A model generated the notes under the pieces. The model had not been told where the DNA came from. It ran no database searches and saw only the letters and a list, made by a program, of their open reading frames with translations. From Sphagnum compactum (Eukaryota; Bryophyta; Sphagnopsida; Sphagnales): 64,000 nucleotides of DNA. Position numbers and translations under genes: made by a program. The stretch lies in the NCBI GenBank assembly GCA_965153455.1, contig OZ234501.1:12152001-12216000 (forward strand). Reading direction: 5' to 3'. Each line of letters opens with the position of its first letter. Positions within the stretch are counted from its first letter, which is position 1. This document shows positions 44,930-57,261 of the stretch, piece after piece.

Positions 44930-46430
44930 CTATGATCTTTAACGTCAAAAAGTTTCCAACACTATTTGTTGTTGAACCCAATGGTATTTTTGTCAATCAC
45001 ATTGCTTTGAAGTACATTGTAAACAAGCTAGACCTTAGTGGTTGACTAACCTGTTAAGTTTTTCTTTTTGAGGAATTTGATTACGAAGTGGAAAAAAACC
45101 AAATTGTATGCACAAATAGGTAAATCAATTATCTAAAATTTCAAAAGATCTTGGTTCGATTTTGTTAAAGGATGATTTTTTATGGAAGCCTATTGATTAT
45201 GATGTTGTCTCAACATGGTATAACCACATTATGAATTTTTAAGCACGTAAACAATATCATTATTGTTATCCAAGAATAAAAATCGTAAGATTCATGTTAA
45301 TAATAGACATTTTACCCTAATATCTAGTCGCCTTTATCGAAGGAATGTTGCAATGATGTGTAAATTATCAAAAAGTTCCTTCCATCTTAAAAACATGCCA
45401 TGATAATGCATGTGGTGGTCATTTTTTGGGGCGTTTATCGGCACAAAAGGCCATGGAATCTAATTACTTAGGGCTAATCATGTTTTTTAATGCACATAGT
45501 CATGTTCAACATTATGACATTTTACCAACATTATGCACATAATGAATTTCACATGGAGCTACTATTACATCCTCCTTACCCTTGGTGCCTTTTGAAATAT
45601 GGGCACTGATTTCATTGATCAAATCTATTTTAGCTCATCTTGAAGCATGAAATTATGACCACAAAATACTTTACAAAATGGGTCATTATCTAGTCAAGGT
45701 GAATGATGTCAAGGCCATTACCATATTCTTGTATAAAATGTCATTATTGGATTTAATTGTCCCAAAATCTTCATTAGTGATATGGGCAAACACTTTTTAA
45801 ATGAAACCATTGAAAACATGACCAACATTTTTCACATAAACCGTTGAAAAACCACACCTTATCATCTTTAAACCAATGCTCAAATTGAATGGGTGAATCA
45901 AACATTGGTTTACATCTTACATAAAATAGTTCATGATTGCAAAAGACATTAGGATTTAAAGTTGACAACAATCTTATGGGCTTATAGGACTACCTATAAG
46001 GTTATCACATGTGCTACATCATTCTCGTTGGTGTATGGCATTGAAGTCATTTTACATATTGATTTTGAGATCCCTTATCTTTATATTGCATTGGCAAAAA
46101 TCTTAATGAATCATAGCCTTTGAAAAACACGTTAGATGAGGTTGAATGTTCGACATATTGAGACTATGCAGTGTAAACACAAAATGTTATTTAATCAAAA
46201 ACACAAATCATAGACATTAATATCGAACATGTTCGTGATGTTACAAGATACTAAAAATTAAAATTTCCAAGAAAAATTGATGCATTTTGATTGGGCTCAT
46301 TTGTTATTAAAAAGGTTTTTCCTAGTAATTCAATCTGATTACAAACTTTAGATGGCTCTGATTTCGCAACTTGTACTAATGATGCACAGTACAAAAAATA
46401 CAAAATGTGACATGTGTAGTATGGATTAAT
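44930..46430 (+). mobile_element. Ty3/gypsy retrotransposon pol remnant (RNase H end and integrase)
   Basis: Plus-strand fragments appear in gypsy pol order. The end of RNase H reads VNHIALKYIVNKLDLSG and FEEFDYEVE (about 44990-45100). The integrase zinc-binding motif is CHDNACGGHFLGRLSAQKAM (45400-45460) followed by HSHVQHYDI. Core phrases are YFTKW-like YKMGHYLVKVNDVKAITIFL (45670-45735) and PKSSLVIWANTF. The conserved AYRTTYKVITCATSFSLVYG IEV..IDFEIP block lies at about 45980-46075. A C-terminal tail resembling 'FVIKKVFPSNSI.LQTLDGSDF' lies at 46305-46365. Stops and frame changes are frequent; no LTRs or reverse transcriptase were found. It is an old, truncated copy. Confidence 0.8.
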
Positions 46431-46835
46431 ATTGGTGAAAAGATGATATTTTATGAATGTCTTTTTTTAGGTTTAAATTTTTTCCATTTTTAATGTAATT
46501 GTCAATGTGAGCCTAATGAGAATTTAAGCTCAAGGCAAAGGTGAAGAGCATTGAATGAATTGGTCCAAGGTGATCAATAAAATAAAATTCATCATAAGTT
46601 TTTGGGTATTGTAGTTTTTTTTCGCTTTAAATTCTAATTAGGATAATGATAGTTAACATTCAAAATGGGATTTAAATATGTCGGTCAAATGGTATCTTGT
46701 GACTTTGGAATTAATTTATTGGTTTACCTTGGAACAAGTTGGGATGAATTAGGGTTTAAGTAGGTAGAAATTTCCCAGTTATGATAACTTTAAATTACTT
46801 ATCGAATGAAGTTAAAAGTATTTTCTTTTGATATT
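46431..46835. other. Spacer between the gypsy and hAT remnants
   Basis: No gene. It may contain a decayed gypsy 3' end, but no matching LTR was found. Confidence 0.4.
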
Positions 46836-47917
46836 TCAATTAAATCTAAGAGCAAATTTCTCCTTGAGTTGAAATGTCACTCTAGTGTAGTAGCCTTGGA
46901 AAATGGAAGCCCCGTCAATGCCAAAACAAGTCAACCTCAAGGTTGTTTCTTTTTTAATCAAACCCCCTTGCTGCATGAAGGCTTGAGTAATAACAACAAT
47001 AAAATTATATGCATTTCCACCCTCAACAACATGTTCAAATGTGAGTAGAATAAGAATTCTTTTCCATGCATGCATCACATATGCATACATTGAAAGCCAA
47101 GATTGATTATCAATAGTAGTAACCTCATCTGCACTCGAAGATAGAAAACTTGCCCCAACAACAATAGTCTGAATTTGTTTCAAAATTTACTTAGACATGC
47201 AATTTGCCATCTCCCACCCAAAACCATGAGACCAATGTTTCATGGGATTATTAGAAACATTCAACTGCATAATAATGTTTACATTGTTGTGCATTCCGTC
47301 ATGGGGGCGGTTGTGATTGAATAAATGAAAAATCAAAACAAATTGCACAATTTTCTTGCTCTTATTAAGAAACTGAGTTAGACCATGAGTGACTTGCTTT
47401 AGCACTATTTCTAAACCCTTTGCAAAATAAAACTTTTCATTTACATGGGCATTAAATTTCAAAAAGTAATGTTCCCCCACCTTCACCCTCGACATAACTA
47501 CCAAAGCTTTATGATGTCCTGCATGCTTCCAAAGTGAATTAAGCTTGGCAACTAAAAGTTTTTCTTTACCATCAATGAAAGAACATACCTTGCACTGAAC
47601 CTGAACAACCTTACCATTGGAACCCATAATAGATTCTGCCTAAGGAAGCTTGATTAACCAAGTATCCTCAAAGTGCATGTTCATTTCATAGGCTTTTTTC
47701 TTTTCTTGGTTAGTGCAATGTTTTCTTATGTTAGAATGGGGTCCATAACCTCACAATGAGGTTTCATAACGAGTTTTTTAGCAAGAGGAACATGAAAAAC
47801 CACATCATCATGAGTCTAACTACTAGAAACACCATCCTTTTTTGGGATTTTATCACCAAACAAGTACTTGTACTTGAAGTTCTTAGGGGGCTATAGCTTT
47901 GATGGCAACTTAGACAT
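46836..47917 (-). pseudogene. hAT-type transposase (copy 4), N-terminal two thirds
   Basis: From an ATG at 47917 the minus strand reads PPKNFKYKYLFGDKIPKKDG, then in a shifted frame MNMHFEDTWLIKLP. The BED-like finger follows (VQVQCKVCSFIDGKEKLLVA, H..H pair in KHAGHHKA, 47600-47520) and a helical region to WEMANCMSK. One TAA (about 47184-47186) interrupts it. The same frame goes on with SADEVTTIDNQSWLSMYAYV (47130-47070), the first catalytic-core strand, and LTCFGIDGASIFQG (about 46930-46890), ending at 46836. The C-terminal half is missing. The core matches copy 3. It is the least decayed hAT copy here: roughly one frameshift and four or five stops. Confidence 0.8.
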
Positions 47918-49515
47918 GAAGGCTAGAACAATAACAATGTTGATGCAAAATTCAAACCAACACAAAGATGAACCCTAGCAGTAGAGATATAAAAGGTTTA
48001 GCCAAATTAGGCTATAAGACAAACCAACATGAACACAAAAAAGCAATTTGACATATGCAAATGAAGACAAAAACACTAACAAAGTTAAAATAGACATTAA
48101 CATAATGAAGAAGAACACAAAAACCATGCTCAAGCACAACAGCAAATAATTTACAAAGCTTCAACAAAAAAGTCAAGTTTCAAGTTCAACAAAATGTGAA
48201 AAAAAAAGCAACAAACTAAAGAAGGTAAACTTCTTTTGTAAGTAATCTACTATAAATTAAGGTTCAAGGTTTCTAATCACACCAATGATGAACAGAACCC
48301 AACCAAGATGAATTGGTGATTCAACTCCCAAAATTTGACCTCTCGTGTTTGGAGCTCCAAACTCCATTTCCTCCCAACTCCATTTTGAGGTCTCTCTTAC
48401 AAATCCATGGACATAATGTTCATAGAAGGTTAAAATTGAAGCTTGTGATTATTGGCAGTGCTTCCAATTTCCAATAGCAAGTTAAGAACCTTATAAAAAA
48501 TCTCAACACATTCATGATTTTCAACTCACTAAATCTAAAACCCTAGAGCTTCAACAGCCAACCTTTAAAGCTTTAACAAATATGTGTAGTAACTTACTAA
48601 TTAAAAAATCAAGCTTAATTGCTTAAAGATCCTCTATTGGTGAATTTTACATCAAATGAGTTAGAGAGATGGCAAAAAAGGAGATGGTAATGAAAGAAGG
48701 CAAAGAAGGAGGTGACTATGAAAGGGAGGGAGGTGATTTTGAGATATGAGACATAAGTGTTTGGTGATGGAATTTTCCATGATCTACAATGGAACTAGCT
48801 TCTTATTGATTAATGATGGAAGGGCGGTCGTGATCACCCATTAGTGGCTCAACCCCTTTCTACCATTTGCAGGCCCTATTTTTTCTAGCCTTTTGGCAAA
48901 AATTTGCACATAAAAAAAACGTTGCTTGTACTTTATTCTAAAGAACTAGACACACTAACAAAATATTGACAATTGACACAATGTGACCTACATTTGAATT
49001 TTAAGCACCCATCACCCCATGTAATGGAATATGATCTGCACGGTACAAGTTCCATAATAGATGGTCAATGTTGGTTCTGAAATTCTTAAATTGCAAAATG
49101 GACTTTGAAGGGACAAAATAACTTTTAGTTGTACAAGTTTCACGATCAACATAGGCACCTTGATAATTCTATAGACATTGTATATCTACTATCACTTGTG
49201 ATCCTTTTGCTGTGTTTGGAGTGTTGACTATGCATGGCATCATACACATGAAAACATGGTCATGTGTGAGGAGTAAGGCCTTATGGCCTCACCCATGTTC
49301 TCATTGCATGTGGATTAATTGATTGGTATCTTAGAAAAGGGATATTACACCCACTATTCATTTTGGACAGAAGTTTCTTTCAATCTTAATTCATTGTGCA
49401 CTTGTTGATTTAAATTATCAAGTAGAGCGACATGCTCCAAATTTGTAACATTAAATTGTCATGAAGAATTAGTAGATCCAATTCATAATCTTCACAAAAA
49501 TGCATTGAGAAGAAA
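47918..49515. other. Gene-free spacer
   Basis: No coding similarity or repeat ends recognised. It is A-rich near 48000-48250. Confidence 0.4.
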
Positions 49516-49955
49516 ATATACGAATGTTTTAAGGTCTAGCATAGCAACTTGCCCCATACAGAAACATGGACATAACAATTGCATCATCAATTGTTTCTGC
49601 TATAATAGGAACATTTCTAATGCCATTGTGAGTTTTGATTTGACATGCACATATGTTGTTAGATGTGATAAGGAACATTCCTATGATCATTGAATTCTGC
49701 AATCTACACACTTTACATAACATACAAGAAAAGATAGAATTGAATGTTCTGGGGTCTAGTGGCAACTTACCCCATGCAGAACATGGACATAACAATTGCA
49801 TCATCAATTATTTCCATTACAATAAGCACATTTCTAGTGCCATTGTCAGCTTTAATTTAACAAGCACATATGTTGTTCAATGTTTGACAAGGAACATTGT
49901 TGTGGTCATTGAGGTGTGCAAAACATGCATAGTTTATACAATAGGCATCCAATGA
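49516..49955. repeat. ~219-bp tandem duplication
   Basis: Two units share 'gcaactt.ccccat.cagaa', 'acatggacataacaattgca' and 'gcacatatgttgtt', in the same order and about 219 bases apart. They are roughly 85% alike by eye. Confidence 0.8.
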
Positions 49956-52027
49956 AGTAAAATAACCACATGTTTTTCAATGATCAGGAGGCAAGCTGCT
50001 CTTCATGATCTACAACTTTGACCCTTAATTAAACATCTGCAACAACAGAGTTGCAGAAACACTCATCAAATTTTTTTTACTAATATGTAAACATGATGAT
50101 GGAAAAGAGAAACGCATATTGAAAAGGTTATATTCACCCACCTTATCATGATCTAGTCTAGGCTTTTGTGATCTCGTTAGTTGTGCAGTACAATTGCAAT
50201 TTTTAGATGATTGCACAAATTAAGTAATTGGGTCAATGTCACAGAAAAAAACTCACAATCCATTAACAATTTGAGGAAGCACAAGCCCATGATCATTGAG
50301 AGCTACTGAGCAATCATGCCTTTATGTCATGGCCATTCTTTCAAGGGCTACAACTTGGTCAAATTGGACATTTGCCAATAGGCGTCATGGGGCCAAGCAA
50401 TAACACTCAGGTCATCCAATTCTTTTGGAAGGCTCGGTTCCCACAATTTGAATGACTGGATTTGTAGTCAAACCTTGACCATTGTCTTGACCTGATGATG
50501 TCTGAAATGTATTAGAAGTCTATTTCGGATTGTGCAGAGGAAATGATATCTAGAACTTGCTGTATGTAGTAGAAAGTTTGGAGCCATTTTAAGGTACAAA
50601 GAATGTGCCACCTTTTTTAGCAACCTATGAAAGGTTACAATGCATGGAGGTTTTTTCCCATTCTATTTGCATGTAATATGTGACATAAAAGCAACAATTT
50701 TGAAGCTCTTTGAGAATAAATATTAGGTCTAGAAATTAAGGTTGCTAGGCTATGGGGTGTTGAAAAGGAGCATGATGTCACCATCTAGGCTTGAAGAAGA
50801 ACACCACATGGAATCTTGTCAAAGACATTCAGAAAATTTGCAAATATTTGGGTATGAATAGACAGCAGGTGTCCCTCTCCAACACTTTTTCATCTTAAAT
50901 CTTGAAGAATAGTTTCTCAAAGTTTAGAGAGAGGCTTCTCAAGCTAGATATCTTTGAGTCTTAATTCCCCATAATTTAGGAAGATGTCCTCCTAAATTAA
51001 AACCTTATTACCACAAATCTTACATTTGAATTGGATGCTGAAGCTAGGGCTTGTTTTTGCAAGTCTTTGGTGGATCATGGGGAAGCAATAGGCTTTGGTT
51101 TATACACAATGTCATCATCCTGACATGATAAATCTATTACCTTGTTTTCGTTAACAACTTTTCTTTTATGTCCTCCTGTTGTTTCATGTTGTTTCTGAAT
51201 ACCATATATTTATTTTTTGTTTGCCAAATTTGTGTTTGTTTTGTGAAGCTTGTACTAACTACAAGCCTCTGCAAATGAGCTAGGCACTACAACAAAGCTC
51301 AAGAATGGTGTGAGATTATTGAAATTATTCTAATTTTCTACATTGAAAATTCAATAAAAATCCAAATCGATTTTTTGGACAAATTGACTTTTTGCACAAA
51401 CATATTTACTTCTGTAAAAGTAGAAATCATAATGCATGTTCAACCTTAGCACACCTTGTGGTGAACTAAACCACAACCATTTACCATGACTACTTGGGCA
51501 ATTGACTTGATGCAATTAAAAATTCATAACATCATCTCAATTGCTATCAATTCCAATACTATGTAAAATAATGTAAGACAAACCTATGAAAGTTGTCGAA
51601 TCCAACTTGTTATGCAACAAAGGTTTCAAGGTCATTTTCATGTTTACAAAAGTTCAACTTGAGTACCTAGAACCATTTTCATTTATGAATTTCCAAGTTA
51701 TTCTCCTGACAAGGCACAACCAAACTCATACTTCAGACTTCATAAATGAAAGTTTTAATACTCTTTATTTTTAAATTCATCACTGAATGATGTTCTATTT
51801 TTCAATTTCTATTAAATGACATTACTATGACATACCTTTTGAATTCATAATATTTATTTTATTTGTGTGACAAAATTAGTGTTATCATTTTAAAAGTTCA
51901 TTATGAATCCATTTAAAAAATATATAATTTTCCCTAAAATCTATGGTAACATAAATAATTTAAATTTTGGTAATGTAACATTGAATGGGTCAAAGCATGA
52001 TTGGGATACCCAAAACAATTGTTTCAT
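49956..52027. other. Gene-free spacer
   Basis: No recognisable protein or RNA. Short frames only. Confidence 0.4.
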
Positions 52028-54476
52028 TCAAAATGGACTTTTGTCTTTATGGATCGAAACAACAATGATGTTGGACCCAATAATGAAGTAAGGCCTTCAA
52101 GGTCAATTAGGCGCATGAAATGTGATTATCATTATTGTTGTGGCAAGATGATATGAAAAAAAAGTTATTATTAACGTTTGCATTACCATCTACAACCTTC
52201 AAAATGGAGCCATGATGAAACTCACATTCATCACTAATCAAATGAAAATAGTGACTATGAAACAAGGCTTGAACATGATGACAACCCACCAAATGGAAAT
52301 AATGATCATGAAACAATGTTTGGGGAGAAAAAAACAATTCATTAGTGACTTTGTGGAAGGTGTTGGGCTTGGTACATAATGGAATTCTTCCTTTCCCAAG
52401 GCAACCTCATCATACCTTGAAGGAAGCAGTCGAAGCCCAAATGATTAGTTTACAATTAGATATAGACTTTGGTAAATTTTCCATTTGTATTCAAGACAAG
52501 ATTCTTGTAAGAATTTAATGATCAAGCAATCACAATTGATGCCATTGCAAATCATGCAAACATGGGTCTTGGTTAATTACTTACCATGGTAGGTAAGTAT
52601 CGTTAAAGTGAAAAGATATGTTATTTCATGTACCCATGGAGTTTTTTTGATGACACGAAAATGACATGAAAAAGTTATTCATCTTAAAAAATAACTTTAA
52701 GATTTGTTTGACATTGCAAATCATACTAACAATTCAAATGTTATCATGGTGTATTAACAATGTTAATGTGTTCCTAATTTTTCACATGCCCCATGTTGAA
52801 TTTTTTAATGTAAGTGCAAACTCAAATCCAATCATTAATTTTTCTTCTTGGGACCAATTATCCTAAATGTAGTAATAGTTTGGCATATTCATGCTTATCA
52901 AATGAAAATTATGCACCAAGAAGGATGGCAATCTCCAATCTTCAACTTGAATATCTCCAAGCTTGGAGAATGTTTATAAGGACAAAATGTCATCAAATGC
53001 GAATGTGGTGGGGGTTTGAAACTTTAACAAAATTGCATCCCATATGGTGAAAAATATCCTTTGTATGGAAGATTTCAAAAAGATGTACTTGTAGTTGATT
53101 ATTAACCTATTACTAATAAACTTACAAATTTATGCAAAAACTCCACTCATTGTCACAAGTTTTTTGAATTATAGCATCAACGTGAAAGATGGTTTGATAG
53201 GACATCAAAGTTTCAACCAACAAACAGTTATGAATTTTGGGATGGAAGAAAATGAAAGTGCACCAATGTTTTGGGACTAAAATGACCAATGGGAACTATT
53301 TGTAATATGCATTAACAATAATCATAAAAGAATGTTTTTAGCTTTTTCAAACCCTTGTGTGAATTTTACATGGTTCGCATGTATCAACACAACAATACAA
53401 ATTCCATTGCCCCAAATGTTCAACTTTTATTGTACATGCAAAAAAAACTAAACAAATATGTGTACATGACCACAAAATGCAATTTTGTGAATTAATTTGC
53501 ATTTTCCTTTTTTGCTGGCATGGTAAGGTTTAAATTGATTTTCAAAAATGAAACCATTTACAATGCATATGTATCCCATGTGTATTTAATAAAATTTCAA
53601 CCTCTAAAATGAAACATCGAAAGTATTTGTTAGAGGTGAAAGAAAGAAAATGTGAGCCTTCATTTGCTATTACTATTTTCTAGGCCTCAATTTTTTTGTA
53701 ATAAAATTATTAACATTTTAGAATAGGTCATAGTTGCATTTAGGGAATTATAACCCAATTGCCCAAGCCATTTACGATTTATTAATTTAATTTGTGTTCT
53801 TTATTCAATCTTTAAAAATTAGATCATAACTTTTTTTCAGAATAAGGTGTAAAATTGCATCCATTTAACATAATTTACAAATCAAACAACAATTATTTCT
53901 TGTCCTTTTTGTTAATTTCTTAATCACCTTTACAATGATTGTCATATTTTTATTGATGGTAAAGATTAATGGGGTCTACATTTATTCATTAAAATGAGTT
54001 GAAGGTTTAAGGTTGTTTATTGTTTAAGATATTGTGGTTTAAGGTTTAACGTCACAAGTCATTCTTTTAATTGGAATATCCAAAATTGAACTTCAAGAAT
54101 TAGAACATTTCAAAAAGCCAAAATGCAACTTGTTATAAACAAATTTTTTTTATTGATAATGCATTACTTACATCATATCTATAAGCCATGTCTATTAATA
54201 GATATATATTTGCATTAATTTTTCCAAGAGTCTCAAAAACTAGGATTTATTGTATTGGCTAGATTAACTTAATAGAATCTTTATAAATGAAAAAATCTCC
54301 AAAATAAAATGAAAGGTGTGAGCAAGGTATTCAACTTTATTGTCAATTGGTAACAAATTTATGAGACATGTAGCCCATCGTAATGATCATCCCCAAAATT
54401 CCAAGTTCATACAATAAAACAAACTTCGTCATTTTCATAATGGCCTTCATAGAACTTGTTAAAATAAAATATGATG
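52028..54476 (+). repeat. 2.4-kb dispersed repeat, copy B
   Basis: Direct-orientation counterpart of 19316-21748, about 32.7 kb away. It shares both edges ('aaaatggacttttgtcttta' and 'gtagaacttgtta'-like end) and differs by scattered substitutions and a ~28-bp deletion near 52516. Beyond the edges the sequences are unrelated. Confidence 0.85.
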
Positions 54477-55794
54477 GAGGGTTCAAGTTCTAGATAAACC
54501 ACCAAGCTATGAGTACAAGTAGTTGAAAAATAGTGTGTGTGGTAAAGGCATCCATTTCAATCCAATTGAATACAAATATCTAACTCTTTCGTTCTTCTTC
54601 AAGACAAAGTTGACATTAAATTGAATTTACATCCAAGAAAGGTTTTTGAAATTGTTCATCATCCACATGTGCTACATGAAGTCCTTGCAATGTGCTAGCA
54701 TCATTCACCATAGTTTAACCAACAAAATGTTAAACAAAATAGAATAGCAAAGATGGAAAAAACATTTTAAAAAATTTGATAAAATGAGGTGCAACACACA
54801 CAATTGCAATCAATTAATCATGTAATGTGGAATGCCTTCAATTCGATTGATTAGGAAAAATTCAATCAAACAGACAAATGGAATTTTGGGGAAAAAATTA
54901 TGCTTAAAACATTTTTCTAACATGATTACAAATAACCTTTGAGGTACAATCTTGTTCTAGCATGGTAAATCAACCTATGTGAAAAATATATTTTTGTCTC
55001 ACCTAGGATGAAAAGTTTTTTATGATGGAATTTCTTCACTCAAATATGTAAAGATGTTGATCAAAACAAGGATGAAGGATGGGTTTGAACCTTCGTTGGA
55101 TGTGAAAGCTTTTATCTTAACATGATCCAAAAAAAGGGGAAGATGATAAATTCCCTTCAATATTTGTTGGTTCATGAGATGTAAGGTATGAATGATTGAA
55201 GGATGATGAATGCCTTCCAACCTTCATTAGTTCATGAAATGGAAGGAAGCAAAATGATTGGAAGGAGAAAGGAAAAAGGGGATTCCCTTCACGCTCATTG
55301 GCCAAGGGAAAAAGGCACATTTTTGAAAACAAAGAAAGCAAGCATTTTGTGGGAAAGTATAGGGTGTTTAAAAATATGAAAATTTGAAGAACTAGAACAA
55401 TAGATTTGAGCTTGGATAATTAGGAAGGTGTTAATTGATTGTAAGGAGGTCTTGATTTGTGTAGAAAATTTTAAATTGTTTACATTTAATTCAACTACAT
55501 TCAATTATATTGTTAAATTCTTTAAAAACTGAAATATTCATAAGAAACGACGTAGAATAAATGTTTAAGAAATTTCAACATCATTGAAGTTGTCATTGGG
55601 AAGATACAATTGTTTGAACTAAAGGATGTCCATGGGGTTGTCTTCCAAAAAAGCTAATAAACTAGCTTGCAGGTTTAGGAGCATATTGTTTTTTGATAGA
55701 AATCCAGCAATGTGAAGTTTTTTATGTGTGTTCCTTTTATTGTTAATTTTTCAAAACCCTAAGTAAATTGTCGAGTTTGAGGTCTTTATCAGAA
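54477..55794. other. Gene-free spacer
   Basis: 'ggaaggatgatgaatgcctt' and related phrases repeat loosely at 55060-55260 (a degenerate ~60-bp unit with 'ttcatgagatg'/'ttcatgaaatg'). No gene seen. Confidence 0.4.
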
Positions 55795-56485
55795 AGATAC
55801 CTTGATGCTTAAGCAAGTGATTTGTTGGATTAGGGCTTTTCTACTTGACCTCTTGACATGCATGTGAGATTTGACATACACAATCATTTGTTTACTTGTG
55901 AAGTTTTAACAATTTTTTTGACTAAATTCCAAAATTCTAAAATGCAATTATTTCTTGGCAATTGTCTTGTGTTGTCAACAATTTATATCTTGTGAGGATA
56001 GACGAGGAAATCAATTTGAATTCCCTTCTGCATAATCTTGGAAAAATCCCTACCAATAATCCCTGAGAATTCCCAATTGAGAATGACAATAAAAGATCAG
56101 GAAATGTCAATGAAATCCTGTGCAAAGACCTTGTGGGACATGAGTTGCAAAAGTCAAAAAATCCCTGCAAACTCCTTACGACGACATGTAAGAAAAGTCC
56201 CTGTTTGTGGGTTTAGGGTTTTACCCTAAACCCTAAACCAATCCCTATGAGGTGAGCTTCCTTGCAACTTGTAAATTGAATCAAATTCTCCTGCAACTTT
56301 ATAGTATTTCCCCACAGGTAAAACTAAAAAAGTTTGCTGTGTCATCAACTCCACATCACCAACTCACTAATAAGTACCTCATCTTGTGAGCTGCCTGAAT
56401 GCTCTTCAAACTGCCCCAAAAAAAATTTTAATTTACAAAATTCAATGCCTAAAATTGATTTCATGCAACCATTGATTTTCAAGCA

Positions 56486-56813
56486 GCCTAATGAAGGGCT
56501 CAAACATCTTCCTTTTGTTTTTTTTTTTTTGAGGATGGAGGTTGGGCATCCAATTGACTTCTATTTTACTCATCATCCGTGACAATGATTAAAATGATTG
56601 AACACAAAAAAAAAGAGAAAAAAAAGAAACCTGCATACAAGCTTTAAAAAATTCAAATTGCTCTCAAGACATGGTTGAAAAAAACTCTAGAAGTTAAGGG
56701 TTATTCTCAAGCTCCAAAGAGCCATAAAATCAAACACAACCCCCTCCCCCATCCCCCCCCCCCCTCCTCGTCCAAACGCACGACAAAATGGGATGTTTGA
56801 GCCCTTCATTAGG
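56486..56813. repeat. Inner inverted repeat with 22-bp perfect ends
   Basis: CCTAATGAAGGGCTCAAACA plus TC (56486-56507) is perfectly inverted at 56792-56813. Pairing continues imperfectly inward, ending in a T run (56518-56531) on one side and a C run on the other. It may be a small MITE nested between the left arm and the kinase. Confidence 0.7.
56742..56768 (-). repeat. Poly-C tract, G-quadruplex potential on the minus strand
   Basis: Runs of five and about thirteen C in a C-rich stretch. No link to a promoter is evident beyond lying 500 bases before the kinase ATG. Confidence 0.5.
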
Positions 56814-57261
56814 CAATCTTCCAATATTTCTTCAAGTTGGCATGGATGGATGAATTTGGGTATGTCTACAATTAGCATCCAATTGGCAAGATTAAGTTGA
56901 CTTGACGAGTTGGCAATGTAACACCAGTGACGTGGAGTTGACAATGTGGAGTTGGTGACATGGCAATGTAAACTAAATGTGAACCTGGTGACTTAGCAAA
57001 GTGGTCAAGAGGATGTGGACTTGCCAAAAGTGGACTTGGACACACCCACACATATCTATCTTCTTCACTCTCAAATGGGGATTTAGTTTGTGCTCTAGTA
57101 GTGTGTGCAGTTGCAATTTCATTTCCTAATTTGCTTGCTTCTGTTTTCTCTGGGAAGATTTGTTTTTGCCTCTTTTCCCCCCACCTTTTGGATTTGCAAA
57201 GCAAGATTGCAGTAGAGCAAGTGATCTCTGATGACAGGCTTGTTGTATTGATCTAGCAGTT

